From positions 62,001-126,000 of the forward strand of contig CANSKO010000005.1 in the NCBI GenBank assembly GCA_947647505.1: a stretch of DNA of 64,000 nt, in the 5' to 3' direction. The notes under the pieces were generated by a model. The model was given only the letters and a program-made list of their open reading frames with translations, did no database searches and was not told the origin of the DNA. Numbering within the stretch: the first letter of the stretch is position 1; each line of letters starts with the position of its first letter. The DNA comes from an uncultured Roseburia sp. Lineage in GTDB: Bacteria > Bacillota > Clostridia > Lachnospirales > Lachnospiraceae. A program made the translations under genes and the position numbers. Positions 42,301-50,903 of the stretch are shown here, in pieces.

Positions 42301-44225
42301 ACTTTAAGTTTTATTATATGGAGCGCGGTTCCGGCTCTGGCGTGTGCAAGATTAATTTTAACTTCCCGGTTATTCCGCAAAATTCCATTGCAATTGGCAA
42401 AGAAATCGATACGCAGGGGAATGCAGACGTGCTGGGCAATCCGGATTTTCAATTCCAGACGCTTCAAAAAGGCGCATCCGGCAATTCGATTCCGGAAGAT
42501 CTTTTTCTTGCGCCCGACACGGCGTATGACGTCTATGTCAACGGCAGGAAAGACAGGCAGGAAACGGTGGATGAAAATGGCATCATCCGGTTGAAAGCCG
42601 GTGAGCTGGCGGTGATTTCCATAAAAGCCGATCATGGCGAATATTTTGTGAGAGAGCTGTTTGACGCAGACATTTTTGAACAGTATGGCGCGACCGTTAC
42701 CGTGGACGGACAGATTGGAGCGGGAAAAGATCTGGCGGACGTGACGATTGACGGCGCATCCTTTAAGGGCGCGGACAGTCCTGTGAAAAATATTGATGAC
42801 GACGCAGTTACGCTGTTTCAGTTTGTCAACCGGGTGGATTTTGCCAAAACGGGAAGCCTTTCGGTTACGAAAAAAGTCGTCGGAAGCAAGGCGGAACGGG
42901 AGCGGGAATTTGAATTTGAGATTACGCTGGACGGCATCCCGCTTGCGGAGGAAACGCCTTATCAGGTGGAAACGGCAGACGGGGTTCAGGAGCGGACGAC
43001 CGATGCGGACGGCATCATTCGTCTGCGGGCCGATGAGACGGCCATCGTGCATGGCATTCTTGCAGGAAGCCGCTATACGGTGCGGGAGACGGCCGCATCA
43101 GCGAATGGATTTGAAGTAAGCTATCAGGTAGAAGCGGGAAACGGTCAGATCGTTTTAGAAGAAGGCGCAGCCTTTGTCCAGGGCATTATCGCACATAAAG
43201 AAGTGACAGCCGTTACCGTTGTCAATGCCGGAGAGGAATTTGGCAGCCTTGTCATTGAAAAGCGGATTGCGGACCAGAAGGAGGAGCAGGTGAAGGACGC
43301 GGCGTATGCGTTTCGCGTGTATCTGGAAAATCTGGCTTCCGGACAGCTGGAGCCGTATAACGGGCCGTATTATTTAAAAGACAAAGACGGATATTACCAT
43401 ACAAAAGAAGGCGCCACGGACAGCATGGAGCCTTCCGAAGCAACCGTCTTTGGCAATGCAAAGGACGGCGTGATTGCAGACGTTTCGCATTCGCTCCGGA
43501 TTGAAATTCATTCGATTCCGGCCGGCACGGCGTTTTACGTAGAAGAAGATAAAACGCGCCTTGATCCGAATCAATACGGAGAACCGTCAACGGAAGTCCG
43601 CGCAGATACGTACGAAACGATTCCTCCGGTCAGCGATGCATCCGGCCAGATCGTTTCAGATAAAGCGATACGGCACAGCGCTGCGGCGGCGGAGGTTATT
43701 ATTACGAACCGTGTAAAGAGCTGGGAGCTTAGAAAGCGAAGCAGTTCAGGAGAGGGCCTGTATCTTGCAAATGCCCGGTTTGCATTTATCAGACAGGGAG
43801 AGGATGCGGCGGCGTATCTGGGAGAATCCAAAGAAGACGGCACGGTCTGCTTTACGACGGCAGCGGGAGAGCCGGTAGCTGTGTATGAGATAGCGCAGGG
43901 AACGTATCGCATGAAAGAGACGGAGGCGCCCGCCGGATATCAGCTTAGGCAGGAGGAGTGGACGGTCGTGTTTACTGCGACAGGCGCGGTTCCACAGATT
44001 TATCGTACGATTGTAAACGCATCCGGAGAAGAGGTCCTGGAAGAGCTGACGCATACAGAAGACGCAGAGGGAAATGTCACGTATTATTTTGACAATGACG
44101 CGTATTATGTTTTGCCGGACGCGGGCGGTCCGGGCATCTACTGGTATTCGATCGGCGGCATGCTGCTTATGCTGGCTGCCGTGCTGATCTTATATAAATT
44201 CAGATATGGAGGAGCTTTGAAGTAA
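39381..44225 (+). CDS. Giant surface adhesin/pilus tip protein with ten His-x-His-x3-Cys repeats, fibro-slime and Cna-B-like domains
   Basis: This 1614-aa protein has a signal/anchor at about 20-48. Residues about 58-313 hold ten units with HxHxxxC (for example HAHTQECY) each followed by a C(G/E) about ten residues on, a likely metal-binding or disulfide-linked stalk. A beta-rich region follows; then comes a fibro-slime/PA14-like lectin fold (about 820-910) around FDFAGDDDVWVYVDGAMF. Cna-B-like Ig domains lie at about 1155-1250, 1287-1400 and 1447-1545 (GTYRMKETEAPAGYQL). The C-terminus has the sorting motif LPDAGG (about 1579), a membrane helix and a basic tail. It is the largest sortase substrate of the operon and probably caps the fibre built from the next gene's product. 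Confidence 0.88.
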   Translation: MESSVFKKAGKYLLERKKQIRWKASVSAFAVMVALGTIVMLAMPAATLEKEAHCGIEEHVHMDECYEQVLICGYPDTPPAVLEEPGEGAQTQTMEVDGADKAESGQAGHQHEESCYTQEQTLICEQEESEGHLHGEACYAITETQEIICGQEETEAHAHEESCYSVIEEKTEVCGLEEGADAHRHTEECYQTQQVLTCELEETQGAEANGSVPEETPAQTVPENSEAVPENGAHVHTQECYELKEVCGMQEHAHTQECYDNSFTCGQTEHAHADGCYDADGALICSMQEHAHVQRCRMPVFCGQTEHAHAYDCYIGPEASEEMRRWIVEVDTMIDALPSEEEIAQNLQAFDDAGDIDGYENYYLETSFQAGLAYTHYEALEEYQKYVVNSETLMQYSWSWEASTMEISEGTQYPITAINCRGSANSVGLVYGDGKTVKEAAPNGGGMTWWGGYVVESQDGGYVITRILEAKPSKENEVIPTGGFILFFHNHAPNEAWIGKSIDIDFDYTKPEINQTTNAQGFGSIWISGIKPKPEKNNGLQPIAAAETKDIIEINLYDYNANINNRYGRDTRYPGFQQDTGGADIPKSGEYNFGNMVTADLHTNPQKNITQNGTGPNQIYNSANSSLYVGGVSPMERTQEDGYPKLKNGIGLGYLFGAGDEQDGAVKKINGPGLDGLFQYNAETGEYTFDSRKNHAEYDEAGNRFLLYQETLSPNYLWYPFGNFMPFNKINTQATKASEIDRSYFEEMRQYAAYNQRNNVNGLSDGYQKLKEGMGLLLSDQDAAHPNGGWDGKTLIQDYFQNVGGNAGKNKNPDWYNSVVTEDAGLYNIDYDEVKDFFFGMSMEMNFVQPKGGRTGLDNAQPMIFDFAGDDDVWVYVDGAMFLDLSGIHRHVAGTIDFEEGKVYYYGFHSYAGGYGLGATTGKDVGEAPEKVETFEEILTAAYGADRAHELLKYETDENGNGRYTTFKDYGTHNFKFYYMERGSGSGVCKINFNFPVIPQNSIAIGKEIDTQGNADVLGNPDFQFQTLQKGASGNSIPEDLFLAPDTAYDVYVNGRKDRQETVDENGIIRLKAGELAVISIKADHGEYFVRELFDADIFEQYGATVTVDGQIGAGKDLADVTIDGASFKGADSPVKNIDDDAVTLFQFVNRVDFAKTGSLSVTKKVVGSKAEREREFEFEITLDGIPLAEETPYQVETADGVQERTTDADGIIRLRADETAIVHGILAGSRYTVRETAASANGFEVSYQVEAGNGQIVLEEGAAFVQGIIAHKEVTAVTVVNAGEEFGSLVIEKRIADQKEEQVKDAAYAFRVYLENLASGQLEPYNGPYYLKDKDGYYHTKEGATDSMEPSEATVFGNAKDGVIADVSHSLRIEIHSIPAGTAFYVEEDKTRLDPNQYGEPSTEVRADTYETIPPVSDASGQIVSDKAIRHSAAAAEVIITNRVKSWELRKRSSSGEGLYLANARFAFIRQGEDAAAYLGESKEDGTVCFTTAAGEPVAVYEIAQGTYRMKETEAPAGYQLRQEEWTVVFTATGAVPQIYRTIVNASGEEVLEELTHTEDAEGNVTYYFDNDAYYVLPDAGGPGIYWYSIGGMLLMLAAVLILYKFRYGGALK

Positions 44226-44257
44226 GGGCAATCGCCGAATCTGAGAGGATTTGCCCT
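44225..44257 (+). other. Hairpin between tip and major pilin genes
   Basis: AGGGCAA (44225-44231) pairs with TTGCCCT (44251-44257). A second, weaker stem (CCCTC/GAGGG) follows immediately. There is no T-run. Such structures between operon genes often act as RNA processing or stability signals, which would fit uneven tip and shaft amounts. Confidence 0.45.
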
Positions 44258-44330
44258 CCTCTGTCGGGAGAGGGCGGGAAAAGAAGAAATGAAAAAAGGG
44301 GAAGACCCGGAAAAGAAAGGAAGACGGAAC

Positions 44331-46097
44331 ATGAAGAAATGGAAGAAACGAATGGCAATGGCGCTTGCGCTTGTCATGACGCTTGCAATGAATCTTACCG
44401 TATTTGCAGCGCCAGGCAATGTAAAGGAAGCGACGGGGACAGAGGCGGATACGGGAATGATCCGCGTTGGAGGGATTACATACGAAGCGCCGAAGGAAAA
44501 TCCGGACGGTACGGCCTCCGGCATCACGGTAACGGCATATCAGATTATCAAAGCCAGCTACGATGCGGGCACGGGCCTGTTTTCCGGATATCAGGCGCTG
44601 TATCCTGATGTAAGTCCTGCAATTTCGCTTCCGGAGGGAACGGAGCTTGAAGCGGAAATTTCAGAAGAGCAGCTGATGGCGATTGTTAATGCGATTGGCA
44701 AGGACGGCGCAAACGCGATTGCAGATACGGCGCATGCGATGACGCTGGGCGAAGATGGCGTCGCGGTATCGGAGGATAACCTGCCGGTCGGCTCTTATCT
44801 TGTCGTAGTAAGCGGCGCAGAGACAAGAGTCTACAATCCGGTCGTAGCGTCGATCTATTACACGACGGTAGACGATGGAACCGGAAACGGAATCAATCAG
44901 GCGGATTTCAACATTGCGACGACAGATGCCTGGATTAAGGTAAGCGATGTGCCGGAAGTGAAAAAAGAGATCGTAGAAAGCAAAGAAGACGAAGATGGAA
45001 ATGTGACGGAAGATAGGCTGAAAGGCAATTCCGCAAATATTGGCGATGTGATCGATTATGCGGTTACGGTTGCGCCGGTGCCAAACTATGGCGGCTCCTA
45101 TCCGAAACTCAACGTAGTCGATACGCTGCATGACGGACTGACCTATAACCCGGATAAAGGCGTTTCGGTCGTTGTAAAAGACGCCGCTGCAAAAGCGGAT
45201 GACGTAGACGCAATGGCGGTTGGCGACGTAACGCTGACGGAAGGCACGGACTATACGCTTACGGTGAGCGAAGACAAAAAAACGATAACGGTTGATTTCG
45301 TTGTAAACGGTCAGTATATGCTCAACAGCTACACAGGCGGAACGGTAGAAATTCGTTATTCGGCTATTCTTGGAAAAGACGCCAACATCAATCAGGATGC
45401 AAACGTCAATGAGGTAACGCTGAATTATTCGAAGGATTCGAAGGTAGAAGGCGAGGACGGAGAAGACGACGATGAAGTTTACAGCTATACGTTTGACATT
45501 GACGGCGCTGTAGACGGCTCCGTAACAAATAATATTGTGACAAAGACGGGCGAAGAAGCGGATGAACAGGATCCGGAGAAAAAAGCGCCGCTTCAGGGAG
45601 CGGAGTTTACGCTGTATACGGATGAAGCGTGTACGGAGGTTTATCAGAATCGCGCAACGGGATTTACCGGCTCGGTGGAGTCCGATGAAAAAGGCCAGCT
45701 TCCGATTTACGGCCTTGCAGCGGGCACATATTATCTGAAGGAGACGAAGGCTCCGGAAGGATATTCTCTGAATACGCATGTATTCCCGATTGTTATTACG
45801 CCATCTTATGGAGCGGACGGCAAACTGACGGGCTGGGAGATTACGATCGACGGCAAAGAGACGTCTTCGTTTGGCGTGACGCATACGAAAGAGACGAATG
45901 CGGAAACGGGAGAAGAAAGTGAAAAGACGGAAGTGTCTTCCACAGAGAAAAACGAAACGTTTATTCCAAATACGAAGCTGACAGAGCTTCCGTCTACCGG
46001 TGGCATCGGTACGACGATTTTCCCAGTTGCGGGCTGCCTGATTATGGTAACGGCGGCGGCATTGTTCTTTGCAAGCCGCAGGAAGTCCTCAAAATAG
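44331..46097 (+). CDS. LPxTG-anchored major pilin (isopeptide-forming fimbrial shaft protein)
   Basis: The 588-aa pilin has a signal peptide (cleaved near VFAAP), an N-terminal pilin domain, a middle domain (about 225-395) containing a YPK triplet near 257 that may supply the pilin-motif Lys, and a Cna-B domain (about 410-510) with the E-box YYLKETKAPEGY that supplies the isopeptide Glu. It ends LPSTGG (about 553), a hydrophobic helix and SRRKSSK, the full sorting signal. Two class C sortases follow directly and would polymerise it. It is Asp/Glu-rich and nearly Cys-free, unlike the upstream tip protein. The start ATG 44331 follows AAAGGAAG. Confidence 0.92.
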   Translation: MKKWKKRMAMALALVMTLAMNLTVFAAPGNVKEATGTEADTGMIRVGGITYEAPKENPDGTASGITVTAYQIIKASYDAGTGLFSGYQALYPDVSPAISLPEGTELEAEISEEQLMAIVNAIGKDGANAIADTAHAMTLGEDGVAVSEDNLPVGSYLVVVSGAETRVYNPVVASIYYTTVDDGTGNGINQADFNIATTDAWIKVSDVPEVKKEIVESKEDEDGNVTEDRLKGNSANIGDVIDYAVTVAPVPNYGGSYPKLNVVDTLHDGLTYNPDKGVSVVVKDAAAKADDVDAMAVGDVTLTEGTDYTLTVSEDKKTITVDFVVNGQYMLNSYTGGTVEIRYSAILGKDANINQDANVNEVTLNYSKDSKVEGEDGEDDDEVYSYTFDIDGAVDGSVTNNIVTKTGEEADEQDPEKKAPLQGAEFTLYTDEACTEVYQNRATGFTGSVESDEKGQLPIYGLAAGTYYLKETKAPEGYSLNTHVFPIVITPSYGADGKLTGWEITIDGKETSSFGVTHTKETNAETGEESEKTEVSSTEKNETFIPNTKLTELPSTGGIGTTIFPVAGCLIMVTAAALFFASRRKSSK

Positions 46098-46110
46098 CAA
46101 AAGGTGACTG

Positions 46111-46141
46111 GCCGGGGCGGGGCGAATGCGTCCGTCCCGGC
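46111..46141 (+). other. GC-rich hairpin after the major pilin gene
   Basis: GCCGGGGCGG (46111-46120) pairs with CCGTCCCGGC (46132-46141), with one bulged mismatch, 13 bases past the pilin stop and 34 bases before the sortase gene. No T-run follows. It probably protects the pilin mRNA 3' end or partly attenuates transcription into the sortase genes. Confidence 0.55.
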
Positions 46142-46175
46142 ATCTTATAAGCATGCAGCGGCAAGGAGAGTTCGG

Positions 46176-47231
46176 ATGAAGAAAACAACAAAGAAAAGCA
46201 AAATCGTTGCCTTACTTTTATTTGCAGCCGGGTTGTCCTTACTGCTGTATCCGCTTGTGGCGAATCAGTGGAACGCGTATCGGCAATCCAGACTGATTGG
46301 CGCATATGAAGCTACGGTAGCGCAGATGGAGGATGCCGGCGAACTGGATTATCAGGCGCAAAAAGACAGCGCATACGCATACAATCAGGCGCTGCTGCCC
46401 CGTATTTTGCCCGATTCGTTTGCGGTGGCAAAAGCGAAGGAAGCGGACTCGGAGTATTTGTCCTGTCTGAATCTGGCCGGGGACGGAATGATGGGACGGA
46501 TTGAGATTCCCAAAATTGACGTCAATATTCCCATTTTTCATACGACGAAAGAAGAAGTCCTGCAAAAAGCGGCAGGGCATCTGGAAGGCAGCTCGCTTCC
46601 CGTTGGAGGCGAAAATACGCATGCGGTAATTTCTGCGCACAGGGGGCTGCCAAGCGCAACGCTGTTTACGGATCTGGATCAATTGCAGAAAGGCGACCAC
46701 TTTCTTCTATATATATTAGACGATGTGCTCTGCTATCAGGTCGATCAGATTACGGTTTCGGAACCGGAAGATACGAGCGCGCTGGCTGTGGAGGATGGCC
46801 GGGATCTGGTGACGCTTTTAACGTGTACGCCGTACAGCGTAAACAGCCACAGGCTTCTCGTGCGGGGGAGCCGTGTGGATTATGTGGAATCGGCAATGGA
46901 GCAGGTGCCGACGGCTTTGTTTGGCGTCAGCGCGCATACGAGCTATCTGCTGTGGGTTCTTGTGGGCTGTTTTGTAACGGGAATCTGCATTTTGTTTCTG
47001 TTTCTTTTGGAGAAGAAGCGAAAGCGTGCGGCTTTGCCCGCGTGCGCGCTGTCTGCCGGGACGGAAACGAAGCGCAGGGAATATCAGGACTATGACGATA
47101 TGGAAACGTATGACGGGTATGTGGAATATACCGATTATGAGAACTGCGGTTATATCGAATACGAAGAGAATGATTCGTACGAGGGCTATCGTGATTTTGA
47201 CGGGGAAGACGATGCTGAAACGCAGAAATAA
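46176..47231 (+). CDS. Class C (pilus) sortase 1 with Tyr/acid-rich tail
   Basis: The 351-aa sortase has membrane helices near 12-32 and 250-275. Between them is the catalytic domain: His in ISAHRGLPSATLF (about 152), Cys in TLLTCTPYSVNSHRLLVRG (about 217) and the Arg downstream. The phrase DLDQLQKGDHF is typical of class C enzymes that polymerise pilins. After the second helix comes an unusual cytoplasmic tail of about 70 residues rich in Tyr, Asp and Glu (e.g. YDGYVEYTDYENCGYIEYEE). ATG 46176 follows AAGGAGAG. It lies 18 bases before the second class C gene. Confidence 0.92.
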   Translation: MKKTTKKSKIVALLLFAAGLSLLLYPLVANQWNAYRQSRLIGAYEATVAQMEDAGELDYQAQKDSAYAYNQALLPRILPDSFAVAKAKEADSEYLSCLNLAGDGMMGRIEIPKIDVNIPIFHTTKEEVLQKAAGHLEGSSLPVGGENTHAVISAHRGLPSATLFTDLDQLQKGDHFLLYILDDVLCYQVDQITVSEPEDTSALAVEDGRDLVTLLTCTPYSVNSHRLLVRGSRVDYVESAMEQVPTALFGVSAHTSYLLWVLVGCFVTGICILFLFLLEKKRKRAALPACALSAGTETKRREYQDYDDMETYDGYVEYTDYENCGYIEYEENDSYEGYRDFDGEDDAETQK

Positions 47232-47249
47232 AGGTGTGAGGAAGCAGAT

Positions 47250-48110
47250 ATGAAAAGAAAGATTTCAGGCATCCTGTTCGGATTGATGTTTCTTCTGGGA
47301 TTTGGGATTCTGGCGTATCCAACCATCTCCGATCAGTGGAATACGTATCGACAGAGCAAACTGATTGGCAGCTATGAAAGCACGGTGTCAAAGCTTTCGG
47401 AAGCGGATTTTAAACAGGAATGGGAGTCTGCCAGGCGTTTTAACGATACGATGGAACAAAATCGCGTATATGAGGACGTTTTTGGCGCATCGGATAAAAG
47501 CGACGTGGATTCGGACTACTGGAACGTGTTAAATGTAGCGGGAGACGGGATTATGGGGTATTTGTCCATACCAGGCATTCACGTCAGGCTTGCGATTTAT
47601 CATGGCACGGCAGAGGAAGAGCTGCAAACGGGCGTCGGGCATCTGGGCGGCACAAAGCTTCCGATCGGCGGAAGCGGCACGCATTGCGTCCTTGCGGCGC
47701 ACAGAGGGCTTCCAAGCGCACGGCTGTTTACCGATATTGACCAGATGGAGCGTGGCGACCGGTTTTATATTCATGTGCTGGATGAAATTCTGGCGTATCA
47801 GGTGGACGCCATACTTCCGATGGTGGAAAAAGACGACGCAAAGACGCTGACGGAAGCGCTTCGCATTTCAGAAGGAGAAGATTACGTTACGCTGTTTACC
47901 TGTACGCCGTACGGCGTCAATTCGCACCGGCTTTTAGTCCGTGGAACGCGTGTGCCCTACGAGGGTGAGGAGGAGGAGAAGGGACTGGCGGAGACGATGC
48001 TTTCTTCGATTCGCAGTTATTACATGTTCTATCTGCTGTTGGGGCTTTCGGTGGCCCTGCTTGCCATATCGATTCTGCGCATTCTGTTTCTGCGCAGGAG
48101 AAAAAAATAA
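47250..48110 (+). CDS. Class C (pilus) sortase 2
   Basis: The 286-aa enzyme parallels the preceding sortase: an N-terminal helix, AAHRGLPSARLFTDIDQME, the catalytic Cys in LFTCTPYGVNSHRLL (about 218), and a C-terminal membrane helix ending RRRKK. It has no long tail. Two class C sortases in a pilus operon commonly divide the work: one polymerises the shaft and the other adds minor subunits. Which does which cannot be told from sequence. Confidence 0.92.
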   Translation: MKRKISGILFGLMFLLGFGILAYPTISDQWNTYRQSKLIGSYESTVSKLSEADFKQEWESARRFNDTMEQNRVYEDVFGASDKSDVDSDYWNVLNVAGDGIMGYLSIPGIHVRLAIYHGTAEEELQTGVGHLGGTKLPIGGSGTHCVLAAHRGLPSARLFTDIDQMERGDRFYIHVLDEILAYQVDAILPMVEKDDAKTLTEALRISEGEDYVTLFTCTPYGVNSHRLLVRGTRVPYEGEEEEKGLAETMLSSIRSYYMFYLLLGLSVALLAISILRILFLRRRKK

Positions 48111-48140
48111 AATTCCTTTGAGAAGGGAGAGGAGAGGGAT

Positions 48141-49586
48141 ATGAAGGATGCATGGAAAAAAGGAAGCGTTCTTGCTTTGGCGCTTGCATTGCTGTTTCTG
48201 CTGCCGGTAACGTCTGCGTCAGGCGCGGCAGCCGGAATCGATGGGAACCGGACGGATGGTTCGATTACATTTGAGATTGGAACGGACGACGCGCAGCTTG
48301 CGCAGATAGAGCTTCCGATTGACGTCTATCGCGTGGCCGGCGTCACGGCTTCGGGCGGCTATACGGCGTTAGCGGACTTTGAAGATCTGAAGCTGCCGGC
48401 CGCAGACGATGACATGACGGCGGAGGCGTGGCGGCAAAGCGCAAAAGCGGCAAATGCGTTCGTGGAAGAGAAGGGCCTTACACCGGATGAAACGATCGTT
48501 TTAAACCGGAAAGATGCGGCGAATACGGCAGAGAATTTACAGCCGGGACTGTATCTGATTGCAGCGCGGACCGTGCAGAATGCGCAGCAGACCTGGAGCT
48601 TTGCGCCGTATCTGCTTCCGCTTCCGTTTTTTGCGTACGACGCTGCGGACGCGTCGGATGGCGAATGGGTTTATCAGGTAAAAACAGAGCTGAAGCCGGA
48701 TTTGTCGGATCTTTATGGCGATCTGGAAATCACAAAGACGCTGCATGCATACAATCAGACGCTGGGAAATGCGTTTTTCGTGTTTCAGGTCGAGGCGGTA
48801 AAAGAGGGAAAGAAGGTGTACAGCGGCGTCGTATCGGTCAATTTTGACGGACCGGGACAAAAAAGCATTCTGGTCAGCCGTCTTCCGGCAGGAGCTGAGG
48901 TGACGGTAACGGAAGTATACAGCGGCGCAAGCTATACGGCCGTTGCGGGAACGGAACAGAAAACGTGGATTGTCGCGGAAGGAGAGGACGGACATCCGGC
49001 CGGCGTGTCATTTCAAAATACATATGACGACCGTTTGAACAGCAGTACGGGGATTGTGAATCAGTTTCGCTATGAAAATGGAACATGGGACTGGCAGAAG
49101 CAGACCCAGGATGGCGGACCCGGGACGGGAAAGGCGGATGGAACAGGAAAGAATGTAAAAGGCAGCGGCGCGTCAGGAGCGGGCGCAGACGTTTCTTTTG
49201 AGCAGGAAACAAAAGAAGCGGGCGCAGCTTCTGTAAAGGAGCGTGCGGCAGAGCTTACGAAAAGCGAGGAGACGCATCATGCAGAGAAAACGTCCGTTCA
49301 GACTGCGGGCGCGGCGCCTGTTTGGACAGAAGAGACGAACGTGCGGCAGGATGGCGGGGATACAGCTCCTCAGGCGTCTGCAAAGGACGATGCGCCGGAG
49401 CAGGAAGCGCGTGCGCTTACAGAATCCAAAGACGGCTTTGTGCCGCTTTCCGGCTTGATCGGGGAGTTGTTTTCGGATGAAAATGCATCGCGGGTAACGG
49501 GCGTGTTTGCGTTGGCGGCTCTGGTCGCATTTGCATTGGCATTTGGCCTTGTGCGGTTTATAAAATACAGGAGGAATGGGCGATGA
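48141..49586 (+). CDS. Minor pilin/base-like surface protein
   Basis: The 481-aa protein has a signal peptide (cleaved near ASGA), a domain at about 30-185 that follows the fimbrial-subunit pattern IELPIDVYRVAGV...LQPGLYLIAART seen in pilin N-terminal domains, and a Cna-B-like fold at about 190-290 (GDLEITKTLHAYNQTLGNAFFVFQVE). A Gly/Glu/Ala-rich spacer (about 310-430) follows, then a membrane helix with KYRRNGR. No canonical LPxTG is seen; FVPLSGL before the helix is at most a degenerate one. It probably roots the fibre in the membrane or wall. Its stop overlaps the next start by four bases. Confidence 0.72.
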   Translation: MKDAWKKGSVLALALALLFLLPVTSASGAAAGIDGNRTDGSITFEIGTDDAQLAQIELPIDVYRVAGVTASGGYTALADFEDLKLPAADDDMTAEAWRQSAKAANAFVEEKGLTPDETIVLNRKDAANTAENLQPGLYLIAARTVQNAQQTWSFAPYLLPLPFFAYDAADASDGEWVYQVKTELKPDLSDLYGDLEITKTLHAYNQTLGNAFFVFQVEAVKEGKKVYSGVVSVNFDGPGQKSILVSRLPAGAEVTVTEVYSGASYTAVAGTEQKTWIVAEGEDGHPAGVSFQNTYDDRLNSSTGIVNQFRYENGTWDWQKQTQDGGPGTGKADGTGKNVKGSGASGAGADVSFEQETKEAGAASVKERAAELTKSEETHHAEKTSVQTAGAAPVWTEETNVRQDGGDTAPQASAKDDAPEQEARALTESKDGFVPLSGLIGELFSDENASRVTGVFALAALVAFALAFGLVRFIKYRRNGR

Positions 49587-50137
49587 TAAGAAGGTTTGGA
49601 AAAACCGGAACAGTTCTTGCAGCTGCCGCTCTTGCGCTTGTGTTTTGCCTGGGCGTTGACAGTGCAATGGCATATTTTACGACGTATGCGACGGCGGGCG
49701 GCGAGGCGGGCGTCCGGCTTGGATTTGCGACGACCGTGCCGCAGGAGACGGTAAGCGACTGGACGAAGCATGTAACGATTGCAAATACGGGCGATCAGGA
49801 TTGCTTTGTGCGCGTAAAGGCATTTGCCGGAGCAGACTATCAGGAGTTGCTTACGTATGCGGATGCAGAGGGGAAATGGCAGCCAGGCGCGGACGGCTAT
49901 TATTATTACAGCGACGTCGTTCCTGCGGGCGGGAGCACGCAGGAGCTTCTGATCGGCATACGCGCGATTAAGGACAGCATGGAGGCGGCCGCGCAGCCAG
50001 AAGATTTTAACGTCATTGTCGTGCAGGAATGCACGCTGGCGATTTATGATGCATCCGGACAGCCGACGGCAGACTGGAGCCGCATTGTAAGCTCCGTTAC
50101 AGGAAGCGGCGCCACAGAGGAAGGGGGCGGCAGATAG
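49583..50137 (+). CDS. SipW-type secreted protein (TasA/CalY-like signal), 184 aa
   Basis: The N-terminus MIRRFGKTGTVLAAAALALV followed by AYFTTYATAGGEAGV is the signature of signal peptides handled by the SipW-class peptidase, as in TasA and camelysin. The mature part is a small beta-rich domain (about 30-155; HVTIANTGDQDCFVRVKAFAG) without an anchor. It overlaps the upstream gene by ATGA and abuts the next. It is a candidate fibre or accessory subunit distinct from the LPxTG pilins. Confidence 0.78.
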   Translation: MIRRFGKTGTVLAAAALALVFCLGVDSAMAYFTTYATAGGEAGVRLGFATTVPQETVSDWTKHVTIANTGDQDCFVRVKAFAGADYQELLTYADAEGKWQPGADGYYYYSDVVPAGGSTQELLIGIRAIKDSMEAAAQPEDFNVIVVQECTLAIYDASGQPTADWSRIVSSVTGSGATEEGGGR

Positions 50138-50890
50138 ATGAGGAAAAAAAAGAAGAGGTTTGCCGCAAAGCCGGCGGCGCTGCTTACGATTGCCGCGCTT
50201 TTGCTGTTGTTTAGCGCCGTTGGAAGCGCCAGGGCCGCGCTGCTGTATTACAGCGAAAATTATGCGGCGCAGGTGACCGTTTCCAATATTGGCGTAACGC
50301 TGATGGAAAATGAGACGGCAGTTGGGTATCGGGATTACCGGCACAAAGACGATGCGTGGAACGAAGCGTCCGGCACGCTGCTTTCGGCTCTGGAAGAGCA
50401 GGAAGAAGGGCTGCTGCCGGGAAAGGAATATCCGGAGCGGCTCGCCGTCAAAAACAGCGGCTCGATCGATACGTATGTGCGGGTGATTGTCAGAAAAAGC
50501 TGGGTGGATGCGGATGGAAGGGATACGACGCTTTCTCCGGCGCTGATTGATCTGCATTTTTGTGAGAATGGATGGATTCTCGATGCAGACGCTTCAACGG
50601 CGGAGCGGACAGTGCTTTATTATGCGAAGCCGCTTACGGCAGGGGAAAGCACGGGCGACCTGACGGATTCGTTTCGCATTGATCCTGCCATATGCAGCAA
50701 GGTGGAACAAAGCGTAACGGAGGAAAACGGCGCGCAGACGATTACGATGGCGTATGCGTACGATGGCATGCGGGCGCGTCTGGACGCAGAAGCGGACGCA
50801 GTGCAGACGCACAATGCAAAAGACGCGATCAAAAGCGCATGGGGTGTGGATGTGGAGATTGCGGCAGACGGTCGTCTGCAATTAAAATAA
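50138..50890 (+). CDS. SipW-type secreted protein (TasA/CalY-like signal), 250 aa
   Basis: A very basic start (MRKKKKRFAAK) and hydrophobic core lead to SARAALLYYSENYAAQVTV, again the SipW-type cleavage context. The mature beta-rich domain has LAVKNSGSIDTYVRVIVRK, paralleling the neighbouring protein's HVTIANTGDQDCFVRVKAF, so the two are probably divergent duplicates. There is no anchor. Its start is directly behind the previous stop. Confidence 0.78.
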   Translation: MRKKKKRFAAKPAALLTIAALLLLFSAVGSARAALLYYSENYAAQVTVSNIGVTLMENETAVGYRDYRHKDDAWNEASGTLLSALEEQEEGLLPGKEYPERLAVKNSGSIDTYVRVIVRKSWVDADGRDTTLSPALIDLHFCENGWILDADASTAERTVLYYAKPLTAGESTGDLTDSFRIDPAICSKVEQSVTEENGAQTITMAYAYDGMRARLDAEADAVQTHNAKDAIKSAWGVDVEIAADGRLQLK

Positions 50891-50903
50891 GGAGGTACAA
50901 ATC

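Noticed and set aside
44661-45884. Minus-strand open frame of 407 codons inside the major pilin gene
   Set aside because: The Arg/Ile/Val-rich composition and lack of a start signal mark it as the complement of a real pilin gene.
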